Assembly: GCA_964058805.1 (NCBI GenBank)
Contig: CAXKVV010000062.1
Location: 248,001-312,000, forward strand
DNA: 64,000 bases
Direction: 5' to 3'
DNA from: Schoenoplectus triqueter
Taxonomy: Eukaryota > Streptophyta > Magnoliopsida > Poales > Cyperaceae
Numbering within the stretch: position 1 is the first letter of the stretch; every line of letters starts with the position of its first letter. The notes beneath the pieces are model-generated. The model was not told where the DNA came from. It made no database searches and was given only the letters and a program-made list of their open reading frames with translations. Both the position numbers and the translations under genes were made by a program. Of this stretch, positions 22,243-37,496 are shown piece by piece.

Positions 22243-25200
22243 CTGCAATGAAATAAACAAAAGGTTATAGCATATAGTGATATCATGTAGACGGCTCTAT
22301 ACGCTCTGTCGCCTCTTCTACTCTATGTTATAATATAATTGGGCTACTTTCTGTGTGCTGGTTGATTAATTCTTGTATCTGTTAAGATTAAGAATAAGGA
22401 CCAATTTAATAAAGACAGTACGTAATGGATGGAATGCATGCCCTATATAATTACAACGAAGTAGTAATAATGAAAAATTTATGAAACTTCGAGAGACCAA
22501 TGTTAAGGTTGAATAAATATTCCCAATTCAATGATATGTACGGAATTCCAACTATGTACATGCAAAAGGACTCAAGTCAACATGCACCGTTGTTGCCAAC
22601 TACTTGCCATTTAATAAATTTCAAGCCTATCACAAGCAAAATAAATTTCCTAGCTAGACAACAAAATTAAATAACATATTTTTTATTCTCAAAGAACTAT
22701 GCCAGCGGGGCAGAACTTATGAGGGACCGGAGGGGTTGCAGTCTCTCCAAAATTTTAGAAAACTAGCTATATACCCGCGCGTTGCAGCAGACTCTTTTAT
22801 TTAAACATTAAAACATTATAAGATAAAAAATTGACATTTATCTAATATTAAATTATAAATTCACCAAATTATAAAGAAAACCTATAATAAAGACTATATT
22901 TAATCTTGAATGAGATTTTTGCACAATATGAGTTAATGATTCATGATTTTTATGGCAAAAAAAGTAAATTATTCTAACATATATTATCACCATTAATTTC
23001 TTACCAAATATGCACAAGGTTGCTAAATAAAAATAATAATATTATGGAAATAATAGTATATAAGGGAAATAAATTGAGAGAAAGAGGGGATCAATGGACG
23101 CGATCACATACGTTCGATCGATCAAAAATAAATATTATCCGTCTAATTGAGGGATAAAATGGGTATAATAAAAAATTACAATGACAAAAAATGGACTTAG
23201 ATGCTTTATATAATAGTATAGATTAGTGCATCTAGTAGAGGTTTAAGAAACTTCATGACAAATTATACTACATATAGTTTTATCAGTCCCCCTTCTCCCC
23301 AAAAGAATATTAAGTCTTGATATCTCAGGTTTAGAGTTTGTCTAACATGCTTGTATTTTGACCCGAAATATTAATAAGTCGAATTTTAATTTTTCATGCT
23401 CGAAATTTTAATTTAATCAGTTCAATAAAATATTTATATCATAATCTTTTAGAATACTAATTTTTACCATGTTTAAAATTATTTTACTATACTTAATGAT
23501 TTTTAAAATATAACAAAAAAAAATAAAAAAATACTAAGATTTGTATGTAAAAAAAATCATTTTTTAAAAATCTATTTAAAACATAATAAAACTTAGTGTC
23601 CTACAATATTATGGTATAAATATTTTATTGAGGTACTTAAAATTAAAATTTTGAGTTTGAAATATAAATGAAAACATGCTAGACAAAATCCTCCAAAATA
23701 TTTTTGTCCCTCATAATTTTGATTCAAACTCCATCACCATATGCTAGCATCTCAATAAACTCAATTAAATATATATAGAAGGCGAACCTCGATTTTGTTT
23801 GCCTTTGCCTCCGCAAAATGGATGAGATCAGTTATGAACTTCTCTCGGATTTTTTTAAGCTCCACTAGACAGTCATCATTTGGATACCATTTTAGATCTG
23901 AAAACAGTCGTGTGAAAGAAAGAAGATATTACATAGAGTGTAGAGTTGATTTCACAAAAAAAAAAAAAAATAATCTATGACATTTTATAAAAAAAACAAA
24001 AATATATATATATATTTTTCACGAGACCAGTTTGGCTCTAAAAATGATAACTTGTATGCTTTTGCCAAAACGACCCAGAACGAAAACCATCTTTTTTTTC
24101 TCCGACTAAACCGTATCAATCGACTTCGGATAAAAAACAGCCTTTTAGTCGACGGCGAGGAGACCGACTAAACCGTCACTCGACTCTTTTCTCTCGAGGC
24201 GAGGAGACCTCACATCTACTGCCCGGACTCTCTCTCTCTCTCGACAGCAAAAAGGCCTTGTATTGACCCCCCAACTTTGTCTCATGTCAGGGACACAACC
24301 TCATGTCTCGCCCCCGCACGCGACCGGACCTCATATCTTCCACCCCATTTTCCATCTCTCGCTGACAAGGGGACTTCAAATCCGCCAACCATCTCTTTTA
24401 AGGAGAATAGTTTCAAACTGTGTCACTTTGAAGCGATCATCTACGTAAAGATATGCAAAAATGATTTTTTTATTGTCACATTGTATGTACATAATTTGAT
24501 TTTCAAGGATAACAATTAAAGGCTAATTTATCAGTTCAAGAAAGCAATGAAACTCGAGTTTGAGATGTTAAATCTCAGAATGATAAGTTACTTTCTCGAT
24601 CTTGAGATTAAGCAGGAGAAATTGAGAATATTTGCATCTCAAGGAGCATACGGTCGGAGAATTCTTCAAAAGTTCGGTATAAAAGATTGCAATCCTGTAA
24701 CAATACTAATGGAATTCAGTGTTAAGCTCTCAAAACTCAAAGGAGGAGATACTTGACTTGTACAAGATCCGACATTACAAAGTAATGATCAAATTGCAGG
24801 TATTTTTGTAAAGACTTTGTCAAAAATCACTATTGGAGAACTATAAACAGATGCTCGGAATGATAAATCTGTGAAACTTGAGTTTAATGGAGGATGTTGG
24901 TGTAGCAAACTCTAAGTTTTGATCTCGAAGGAACAAGAGCTCGAAAACACAACCACCTCGACAACCTTGAACCTGAAGAAGTAGCAGCAACAAGGACGAG
25001 CACAAGGTAAAGATAAAACTCAAGATGAACTAGAGAGCTTGGGATGAACTCTTACCCCGATGATGAAAAAGAACACTTCTGACATCTGTCGCGTGTGTCA
25101 GAGATAATTGATAAAAGAAACAGTGAAATTGACAGAAGGCTAGGCAATTAATATATTGTATAGTTAGGATTAGATTGATTGTATAGGTAGGTCAGTGCAT

Positions 25201-28200
25201 TTATGACACTGAGAGTATATACGTAGAGGAGTAGTGTAGCGTAGAAAAGACAGAGAACACTTTGTTAACACAATTAAGTTATAAAAAAACCTAATAAATT
25301 ATTTTTAATCTCATTTTAAATTCAATTCTTCGTCTGTTCTTTAGTAGTGAGTTGAGTGAAACCTATGACAAACACTAAGATAGTGACCTCGAATTCAAAG
25401 ACTTTGAGATGTATACTCGAGACAGATATAACGGATCTATTAAAATGTGAGTTCAAAGAGTTTGAGACATATGTTGAGGATTCTTAAGAGAGTTGCTCTT
25501 TTAATAAGTTTTGGATCAGATCTCCATGTAATACAAATGGATCTGTTAAAATGATGTTCTTCTTCGCTTGGTTGCTCCAATCAAACAACTGAATAAGATG
25601 ACAACTTTCACTTGTTCTTTATTCTTCTTTCTTCATATGTATGTTTATGTTTGTTTGACTTCTATTTTAGAGCTAATTCTCTCTCTTACTGTCAGTTTAC
25701 TTATTTTCTATATTCTCTATAATTTTCGATTTATATATAAAACAATCAATGTGTTATATCATGTTGCTAACTTTTTGATAAATTCTAGTTCTTTTTTATT
25801 TTTCTCAAGTTAATTTTCTGATAGCTCAGTTTAGTTGTCAGATGTCCCCATTAAATTGAACTTCATTGTTTTATCCTATAATTAGGTTCAATACTTGTAC
25901 TGCCCGAACTGTGCTAGATTTAATATAGTAAATTTACTATAGTAAATCCCAACACAGAACACACTGTTTGTAATTTTCCATTGTAACACAGCAGATAATT
26001 AATGTTTCCTCACCGCTAACACAATTTTGCATTGCCTACCGTAGCATAGCGAGCCGTTTCATGCGGGACGGGATAGGTTAGATATAATGCATTCCTCACC
26101 AGCACCATACCTTTTCTTACCGGATTTTCTGGTCAGCTCTAATATTTTTTTTTTCTTGTAGTGATCTCAATTAAAAAGATAGTAACAATTCAGATAAGTC
26201 AATGAAAAAAGTGTATGTGTGAAATTTTCTTAAAACAAGTACCTGCAGCTGTAGGTGTTTGATCATTGAATCGTTTTAGGTAAGAATGAAGCACTTCAGT
26301 TACAGTAGATTCATTCAGTTTCTTAAGCTTCTTCAATTCAGATGTGAGATTTGACGTTGCCAAGAAATGTATTTCACGTACCATGTAGTTCATCCTATCA
26401 TAAAGTCCTTCTGAAAACCTCTGGGATCATGGAAAAAGAGAAATTAATGATGTCAATCTATGATAATCATATGGTATTTCTTTTCATCATGTTCCGCTCA
26501 AGATAAAAGAAAGACCTAACAACAACTTTACGAAAAGGGGCCCGGAATAAAACTGAGGAATGCATATGCCTTAAAACATTGTTTAACTTATGTATTGGTT
26601 GCGTTTCAATTTTGGTATAACTTGAATATAATTTGATATTCTATAAAAAATCATCAAATTTACCCCGTTAAAATTGTCATATTATTTTGATTGTATTTGA
26701 TGAAATATCAAATGATATTCAATATACACTAAAATTGAAATACAATCAATCCATAAGTTCAATAATGTGTTTGTATTTTCTTTCTTTCTACTTTTAAGAT
26801 TTTTTATAAATTTATATGAAGTTGGTTATCAGGGTTATCAAAAAAATATTTTCAAGGGATCGTGGCCTATTTAGTCTATGCATTCTTCATGTACTTTTTT
26901 AAATTAATTGATAAAATAAATATATTAGTTATTATTTCTTACCATAAGTAAATTATATAAATTGAAATATCTTTATCCATTAAGTACTGACTTTCAATTA
27001 TACAATAACGTTAACACCTCTAATTAAATTGTGAAATTTGAAATAATTTGAAGTTTAGCAACTAAAAATCTATCGGAAAGGAAAACTAATAATATATGCC
27101 ATGAATGAATAATAAAAGTTTATAACTTATCAATCTTTCTTAAAAATTTAATTAACATACATGTTCATATAATACTATAAGATTTCCTAAGTTTGGATAG
27201 AAAAACTAATGGAGTGATCAAACATCAATATGAAGAGACTAAAAATAGATAAATAAAAGTTGAGTGATCAAATATAGATTTGAGACATAGTTAGTGACAT
27301 TTCATGAAATTTATTCCAAGGAAAGTAATTATATGTACAAGATACTATAATGGATAGTGTTTCATATATGTATAAATTAAGAACAATCCAAAATATTTCC
27401 ACACGATGTGTGTTATGTTTGCATTGCAGACATGATCAGTGTTGTGTTTAGTTTCTTCTCCCTTGATTTTCATGAATTTTATATTGCTTGTGGGGAGCTA
27501 GGACAGATATAGAACTCACCGATAGGAGTCTCATCTCTAGATCGGCCTTCTCTGCATTCCTCCTAGCACTGTTAAATGATGCAGTTTCTTTTTCGTACCT
27601 ATATATGTTTTATCACATCATTGAGACTGAGTAACAAGGTCTTGAAATGCCGGTCTACCAAGCATGTGAATCATGCTCGAACTAAATTTTATATATTTTT
27701 AATTTTTTTTATTATTTTATAAAATAGCTAAAAAATCTCTTAATTAAATTATTATGAGTCATTCAATAGGAGTCATTTTTTAACTATCTTAAAAAAATAT
27801 AAAATTTGATCTCTAATTAGATTTTCATTTGAAAAATATTTTGACCGGTCGGATCAACCATTTAGACTATGAAGATGGAGAAACGGTCCATAGCACACGA
27901 GCCATCTGTACTACGCGTAGCACCGTAACCAAACTCATATATATATATAGTCCGACTATGGTGTTTTGCAAAAAACAGAGGCGTTGTGTGCTTTGTACTC
28001 TATTTTTAATTTTAAGTCAGAAATAATCGATCTGAATCGTTCAATCTAATTTTCACATAAAAATCTATTAGTAAACTAAATTTTATATTTTTTAGAATTT
28101 TTCGCTATTTTTTTTAATGAGGAAAAAATGACTTGATATGAGAATTCTAGTTCATCAAAAAATGACGGTTTTCAAATAAATTCCAAAAAATATAAAATTT

Positions 28201-31200
28201 GGTTTACTAATAGATTTTGATATGGATATTAGATTGAGCGGTTTGAATCAATCACATTTGACTTAAAATAAAAAATAGAGCGCAAAACACACAAAACTTT
28301 TATGCTTTGCAAAGTACTATAGCCTAATTTTATATATATAGTTATTCTACAGTTAGTCGCGAAATACAAAACGTTTTTATACTTCGCATCGTATCTTCCA
28401 TTTTCGAATTCAAAATACTGATCCGACCGATCAAAGTGTTCTCCATATTAAAATATATTAGGAGATCAAATTTTATATTTTTAGAATTTTTTTCTATTTT
28501 TTTGAGGATTAGAAAATTATTCTTATTAGAAATCATAAATTTAATGCATTTTCATTCACTCAAAAAAATAGTAAAAAAATTCTAAAAAATATATAATTTG
28601 GTTTAAAAATATATTTCAAGGATCGGTGTTTTAGCATAACTCTGTGACAAATTTTCATTATAATAATGAAGATAATATTAAGAATTTGGGTGCACCGATT
28701 CTTGCGGATCCCCAGATATTACAAGTGGCTTATTTGCTGAGGAATGACAGAACGAGCAGGAGTCCCAATGTGCTCAATGTTTACGCGAAAATATTTTTAT
28801 ACATCTTCATATACTTAAAATTATCATAATAGGTCGTGAAACAAACGAAAAATAAATTGTCACCATGTCATTTTTGTTACCGAATATATAGTAATATGTA
28901 ATTGTCTATTCTTTTTATTAGAAAGAACTATTATTTTCCTTTTCTATCACCAGAGTTTATACAATTTGTATACAACATTATTCGAAAGGAAGGACTTAGT
29001 TGATCGAAGAAATTTACTTCAACGTATAAAATTGTAGATTAATGCATCTTTTTACCCTATTCATTTACCTGGTAAGTATTTCTATGCGAAGAACGGAAAA
29101 ATCTTCGGTGAACTTATTCGCGGGAATATTGAATAAATCATTCAACCAAAATGCCTGCAATGCATAACGACTAGAAAATTATTATAGTATTCCGTACTTA
29201 CTATAAGTTCTAAAAAGGCTAAGGGATAGAAGTAACAGAATCATGAAGGGATATTTTTAACATACCTTTTCTTGCTCAAATGAATCTAGAATCTCTTTCT
29301 TAATCTTTTTACACATGAATTCGGAGCGCACATCCTATACACACATTATGCATATAACTTATATGGTGAAAGAGAAGGGATCCAATTACCACTATTTTGG
29401 TGCCATATCGGTGCCATTAAAATTAAATATCAAATAACTATTATTTAAATTCTTAAATAACAAAACTAATTGAAAGAATATTTTATAAATATCATCTTAT
29501 ATATGTATACAAAAAATTATATCATTTCGATATTATTTATATAGGCATCAAGCGTTAATAAAATCAAGGGACCAAATTTTATAATTTAGACATGTTACTT
29601 GATGGCTATTCAAATAAAGTTAAAAAAAATTGATTTTTCATATACATACAATTGAGATGATATAAAATACATCTAACGTTCACATTTTTAAATTTATACA
29701 TAAATAAATAAATAGACACCATGGGCACCAAAAAAATGGTAATTAAATCCCTTCTCATGGTGAAATTAGTGATTGTACGTACTATATACTTATAAATTGG
29801 ATAAAAGAAGAACAAAACTTTATAAGCTAGATAATAGTTAACAAGCGCCTCAAAGTACCACTAATTGGGTTACCGTTATCGATATCAGTTTTATTATTCA
29901 GGTTTAAAAAAATTAATATAATTATTATTGATCAACTTAAAACTCATTTACAATAAGGTAAAAAAAACTCATTTATAATTGTGAATGATATCGGTTTTAT
30001 TATCAGTCATAACATTAATTAATTAAAACTCATTTACTTTTCTTTTTGGAGGAAAAAAATGAGGGCATATACTTTTATTATTCAGCGCGTGTACGGGTGC
30101 ATTCATTTGACGATCGTCCCAGTTCATTGAAATGTTTGGATTTCCATTTTCCAATAAGGTAAAAAAACACCATCTTCCAAGGAATTGCAATTTAATTAAT
30201 TAACTTCGAGCCCTCCAACCAACAGACTATATTTCCTTGTAGGCTTAATAATAATTATTAATGCAGAAAAAACAACGAAGTTAACATTTTTTCTATATAT
30301 ATATATATATAATGAACCTGAATAATGGTTGCCACTTCTTCCGCATGTTTTGTGAGGTTAGTGACAAACTTAGTCCGAATATTTGGGAGTTCAGCTTCCT
30401 GATATCGAAACCTTTGTAGATCTGAAAAATAATCACGCGGAAATCAGTGATATGGCCATAAAGATTAATTAGAATTTATTTCCATCAAATATGATTAAAC
30501 TTGAAACCCTTGTAGATTTCATACATTATCTTTGTGTTCGATAAAATATACCAAATGATATTAAGTTATATTATATTTGAAACACGATAAATGTACAAGT
30601 TCAAATGGCATTTTGCATATATGAATATAAAAAAAAAAGAATCCGAAAATTGAAAAATTAACTGTACACTTTTTTTTTGGATTTTTTCGGTTCTTTTAGA
30701 ATTGTTTGAAGCTGTTAATTTGCTAATGTTTTCAATGGATCCCTAGTTTATATGTTAAAACTTAACAATAAATTGAAATACAAAAATTTCTATACATTTA
30801 ATCTCACAGTTTTATGAATTTCTATATATAAAGTTATGATACAACGAGTCACAGATTATAAAATATCTTTTATACTTCATGTCATATGTCTCATTTTTCG
30901 AATTTAAAATACTGATGCAACCGTTTTAGTGTTCCACATATTAAAATATATTTGAATATCAAATTTTACATCTTTAGAAAAAAATCTTGTGTTTATTTGT
31001 AGAAAATTATTATTATTGAAAATCATTAGATCAATGTAAAATTGTAAATTTTGAGCGATTCGGATCAATCATTTTAATTTGAAAAATAAAAAAATAGATC
31101 CGTAACACAGACATGATCTGTACTATACACAACGCTATAGCCCAACTCTCTCTCTGATAGGGGTTAGTGCTCGACACCATCAAATGGGCTCGAGTAGGCC

Positions 31201-32519
31201 CATAAATCGAACTCGGGGCTTCTACAAGTTCATAATCCTTTTTACCTTATACAAAAGCCCAACCTCGAGATCCTATTCTCGAGAGTCCTGCTTCGAAGGA
31301 CCAATCTTGAAGTTGAGAGTCTTCAATGTCTTGTTGCGATATTTAATGCCATCAACGGTCATACACGATGTGACATTAAGACACATGCACGATATTAAAC
31401 GCCATAATTGTCGTTCCAGAGACGACGGCTGAAACGGCCCAACGGTCATATGACGCGAGATGATGCCTATATAAGACCCGACCCTCGACACATGGGAGGG
31501 GGTTGAACAACAGAATATTTACATACTGTTGTACACATACATCCTCGAAATAGCTCATAGAGAAAAATAAAAGTCTGTCTTTACACTCATTTCGGTAATT
31601 GGTATTTCTACCTTACCGGAAATTACCCGTATCACTCTCCATATATATATTGACACACACACAACAATACGAGAATCAACGAAAAGATGTACACGTGAAA
31701 ATTAATAGGAAAGTTACCAGGTGTATAGTCATCGAACTCTTTCAGGTAGGGCTTTATAGCATTCTCTATTGCAGAATTATCCATTGCTGAATTATCCAGC
31801 TTAAAGATTTTTACCAACTCACGACGGATTTCTGACCTTGCCGAGGAAAGTATTTTACTTGCCAAGTGGCGCATCCTAGCATGAAATCCCTTTTGGAACC
31901 TCTGCGAGAAAGGACAAGAGAAACTGAAGTTAATTATTTACTTAATCCACTATATATAATCACCTCATTCTTTTTTGTTTTTGTTACGGTATGCTCGAGA
32001 TAAAAAAAAGAAAAGAAAAAGAAAAACCAAGACAGCGACCTATAAAAAAAAAACCGCCCCGGCAAATAAACTGAGGATCAGGAAAATCCACATGCCCCCG
32101 AGGACTTGAGTTGCATTGGAACATATATGAGGGATTTTTAACAATTGGTTATTTTGAAAATACTATTTTAAAAAATATATAAAAAAATATTTGAAGGCAG
32201 AATAAGTTTATATATATGGTATTCAACTTATAAATAGATAATTTCTCAAAAATAATTATAATAATTATAATTTTATGTTCTTTGAGGAACCATTAAATAA
32301 TAACTAAATTTAAGCATTATGAATCTATAAATTAAAGAATATATTGATAAATTATGTTTTATTTTTAAGATTCATTTAGAATTTTATTGTCAAGGGATCG
32401 AAGTAATATCTTCATCAATCTCTCATTCGTCCATGTTTAAATCAAAATGATATGGTAGAACAATGACACTCCACTGCATTCTTTATATGTCAAGGGAACT
32501 GATCGCGCGGGCCCAATAA

Positions 32520-32563
<44 letters not shown>

Positions 32564-35500
32564 CTGTTTGCTATATATTAATTAGATTTGTTTAGCAAAT
32601 GAAGTTACTCTGCACATTATGATCTCTAATGAAGGAATGCAGCAGCTGTGTTGTATGTATAAACTGTAAATAAAACATAATCAAAACGGAATTGCACCTG
32701 ATATAGCGTAATTGATTTTGCTTGTGCTAATAGTTAATGTTATGTTTTTTTTTTCTTCCGACGCATGCGTATCCTCAATTAATTTTATAAATGAGCAGTA
32801 AAAACTGACAAAGAGCTCACATGAAGAAGCTGCATCTCCAACTTGGTCCTCTTTCTATCCCGTACGGAAGTTATAACTGATGTAGTTCCCACATCATACC
32901 TGTGTTAATAAGAATATCTTCAAATTTTTAATCAACAATATGCACCTACTTTAGCACAATAGTCTCTCTCTCTAGCTATTCAGTAACTTGTACAATTTGG
33001 ATAACTATTTTCTATTGATATATAGTACTCTAAAGTCTAAATTAACGACATAAAATTGGCTATAATTTTAAAATACTTACTGTTCAAATTTCGAAATTTT
33101 TGTATCCCAACATAAACCCACATAGATCAAACAAAAATTATCATACAAACTTTATGAATTTTAGAATTTTATTGAATTTTTGTGATTTTTTATACTTAAT
33201 TTGTCCTAACTATAATAGAAAGACATCACGTATGTATGTCAAAAAGGTTAATCGCTCGGAAATCACTAAAAATAGTTATAAATTCTAAAAGTAGTAATAA
33301 AATATTATCCAAGAAGTTTATTACACAAAAATTTTCTTGAGCTAATTAAATCAACATTGTGGATATGATTTGTAATTTAAGCTAGCTATAAGCATTCCGA
33401 TCCAAATTCTAGTGAAACCAAGTAATTAGACAATAGCTACAGATGATTTTTTTCTTTTATTTACTTGTATCCAAACTGAGGATAAATTTGCTGACTCTCA
33501 GCGCATTATATTTATAATTTTAAATTCTATTTATTTACCTGGTAAGTATTTGTTTCTGAAGTAAGAAAAATTCTTCAGCGAACTCTTTTACAGGATTGCA
33601 TAAATCGATCAACCAATTAACCTACAAAGCATATATAGCAATTGGAATACTCTTTCGTTATTAATTAATTAATGTTCTTAGTTAGTCAATGAGAAATAGA
33701 AACAATGGAAACTTGGATATAGTTTTACACGACCTTCTCTTGATCAAACGAGTCAAGTTCCTTTCTTATAATTTTTTCACACGTGTATTTAGACTTTGCA
33801 ACCTGCACATATAAATGAATCTAGAGGTGATTAAAATAAGATCAAACTGTGAGGAAGATAAAATGTAGCCATTAATCAAAATTAAATATATAACAACCTT
33901 TTGATCGGCAGCTATAATCTTTTTATCGCAACAGATGTGATCCCATATATTTTTTGAAGAAATGGCAAAGGTCGTCGAAGTATATTCTGTTTGTTCTTGA
34001 TTTTCTTTCGCAGCAAAAGCGGAAAAGTAATCTGAAGAACTTTTACACTGCAGACGTAGAAAAATAATTCAGCGAATTAAGTTAACAGATTGTGTTTCAA
34101 ATTTTATAATTTTAGTTAACATTCAGTAGTAAGATTATTAAAATTTTATATAATATACAATGATTATAATAAGAGTCTTTAAATCTATCAGTTGAAAAAT
34201 ATTTTTTTGATTTTAAAGATTTTTGAGTTGCATTGTCAAAATTGTCTAAATAATCCTTTGTAATATGTATAGACAGAGTTATGATATGGTGCTACGCATA
34301 GCACGAATCATTCCCCGTTCTATGAGTCATTTTTTCATTTTCAAAATTTAAAAGGTTAATCCAAGCACTCAGTATGATTTCCATCTAGAGTGTCATATGT
34401 AAATCATATTGAACAGTTTGGATCAATCATTTACACTTTGTAATGAATAAATAAATCCTAATATAGATGTGATTCGTATTATATATAGTACATTGATTGA
34501 TCTGAACCGCTCACAATATTGTTCATATAAAAATTTTATATTTTAGAATTATTTTACTATTTTTTTAGAAAGCTACAAAATTACTTCTTTTGAAGGACTC
34601 ATAATAATAAATTCAGTGATTTTCTAACTATCCAAAAATAATAAAAATATATAAAATTAGTCTACAACTAGCTTTTTATATGAAAATTATTTTGAGTTAT
34701 ATAAATTAAATATTTAGACTTTTAAAAATGAAAAAATTTTCTATAGAACGGAGGTAATTAATGTTGTACATGCAAAGCAGATAGGCCAACTCAAATATTT
34801 ATGGTGCTTCGTGAAGCACCGTGAAAATGGTAATTCGTACTCAAATGTCTAATTTTAAACTACATATGACCGATTTGTATCACTTAATTTAATCTCCATA
34901 TGAAAATGTATTATCAAGCCAAATTTTATATTTTTTGAAATTGATTTACAATTTTTTCGGATGGAAAGAAAATCAATATTTTTGGATAAACTAAAATTCT
35001 CAGATAAAGTCATTTTTCTCCCCATTTGAAAAAATAGCAAATAAATTTCAAAAAATGTATAATTTGACTTGCTAATATATTTTCATATGAAGATTAAATT
35101 GAACGGTTCAGATTGATCATATCTAGTTTGAAATTAGATACTTTGGTCTAAAGTACCACATCCACAGTGCTTAGCACCATAACATAGTTATATAGAGAGA
35201 GAGTGTGTGTGAGGCTATGGTGCTTTGTGAAGCACAAAATCTTCCGTACTTCATATCTGTATCTCGAATTTGAAAGTTCAAATAGCAAATCCAAACCATT
35301 CAATATGATCCTCATATTAAAATATCTTTGGAGATCAATTTTTTTTGCTATTTTTAGATGGGGACAAAGTTTGTCAATCTAATGATTTCTGCACCATCCA
35401 AAACTAATTATTTTTTGCTCATCTAAAAAATAGCAATAATTTAAAAATATATATAATTTGATCTCCAAATATATTTCAATATAAAGATCATATTCAACGG

Positions 35501-37024
35501 TTTGATCGGTCATTTAAATTTTTAAATTTGAGATATAGATGCGAAGTACGGTAGATTTTATACTTCGCAAAATAACATATCCTCGCTAACTAACTATATA
35601 TATATATGGATGGCAATGGGCCAGGTTGGGCCGAGTTTATATCAAATCCGGAGCCCGACCCTTACCTCCGGGCCTAAAATTGATAACCTGGCTCGCCCAT
35701 GATGCTTGACGGGCCTACCCGCCCGTACCCGTCCCGACCCAACTTTGTCAATGATATTTTATTGCTAGACTTTTTAATTAAATTATTGCATAATCAATTA
35801 ATAATTTTTTTGGTTAACGATTTCTCTCTTCTTAATATTACATCTTTAGAGAATGATTATTGTATTCAAAATAAAATGTTATTAAACATTTGTACTATCA
35901 TAGTATAAGTTATTTTTTAAGTCTAAAAATTATTAAAAAGTTTCACAAACTCAAGTACTCAATTTATAAATTGTGATATTTAATTAAAAGAATTAATTTA
36001 AATCAACATTCTATTAGTTAAATTATTAATTTTACACAATTTGATAAGTTTCTTATATGTAATTATATAATTATACATAACATACATAAATACATATTAC
36101 ATATTATCGATATTACGGGTCGGGTGGACAGGCCTCGCCGTAAACCCATACCCGCCTGGCCCGTACTTTGTCCTAGCCTGGCACTACTCGTTTGACCTCC
36201 TGGCCGGGTGGGTTGGCCGTGTCCAGCTAGGTCGGACGGGTCATGGGCTTTATTGCTATCCCTATATATATATATGAATATAGATAGAGAGAGATTATTA
36301 TGAAGACGTTTGCATTTCAGCTCATATGCAAACAAATCAAAACCTATATTTTAAAATCTCAAAATGTTTAATTTATGATTTCCATTAAATTCTTCGTATA
36401 AAAACCTTGTGGGATACAAAAATTTAGAGTGTTTTGAGATTTTTAAGTCACTCTTTTGAATTAAAAAAAACAACACAAACATTAAATATTTATTATTATT
36501 TTTAGGGCTGTTATTTCAAAAATACAAAAGAGTGGCTTAAAAAATTTAAAACACTCCAAATTTTTGTATCTCATAAAATTTTCATATGAAGAATTTAATG
36601 AAAATAATAAATTAATTTTTTTGATATTTTAAAATATAATTTTTGATCCGTTTGCATATTGGTTGAAATGCAAATATTTTTCGAAGTTGTCTCCAAATTT
36701 TAATTTATCATGCTCATTAAATGCTTTATATTAAAATCTTGTGGGATGCAAAAATCTAGAGTGTTTTGAGCTTTGTAACCCACTATTTTTAATTTTCTAA
36801 AATAATGTTCAAATATTAAATATATTATTATTATTTTTAGAGTTGATTTTCAAAAATTAAAAACCACGACTTAAAAAGCTCAAAACGCTCTAAATTTTTA
36901 CATCCCATGAGATTTTCATATAAAAAATTTAATTAGAATGATAAATTAAAATTTAGAGGTTTGATATATTTTTTGAGTTAACCTCACGGAAGGTCTCCGT
37001 GAGTTTAAACTCACGGTATATTTA

Positions 37025-37065
<41 letters not shown>

Positions 37066-37447
37066 GAGTAAATCTACGATGAGTTTAGCTCAAAAAATAT
37101 ATCAAACGATCTCCAAATTTTGATTTTTCAATCTCATTAAATTCTTCATATTAAAATCTTGTGGGGTACAAAAATTTGGAATGTTTCGAGTTTTCTAAGT
37201 CGCTCTTTTCAATTTTTGAAAATCAGCTCTAAAAATAATAATAAAATATTCAATGTTTGTACATTATTTTAAAAAATTGAAAAGAGCGACTTAGAAAACT
37301 CAAAACATCCCAATTTTTTGTACACCATAAGATTTTAATATGAAAAATTTAATGAGATTGAAAAATCAAAATTTCAAAATCATTTAATATATTTTTTTTG
37401 TTAAATTCACGGAAGTCTTCCGTGAGTTTAAACTCACCGTAGATTTA

Positions 37448-37496
<49 letters not shown>

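Noticed and set aside
17542..25954. Reading the copia pieces at 17.5-21.1 kb and 24.4-25.95 kb as one element split by later insertions
   Set aside because: Their pol segments overlap around YVKI and the LTR starts differ (TGTTGAAAG against TGTTGGTGT), so they are different families.
31184..31558. Short frames of 60-82 codons on both strands
   Set aside because: They lie inside the solo LTR and have no domain.
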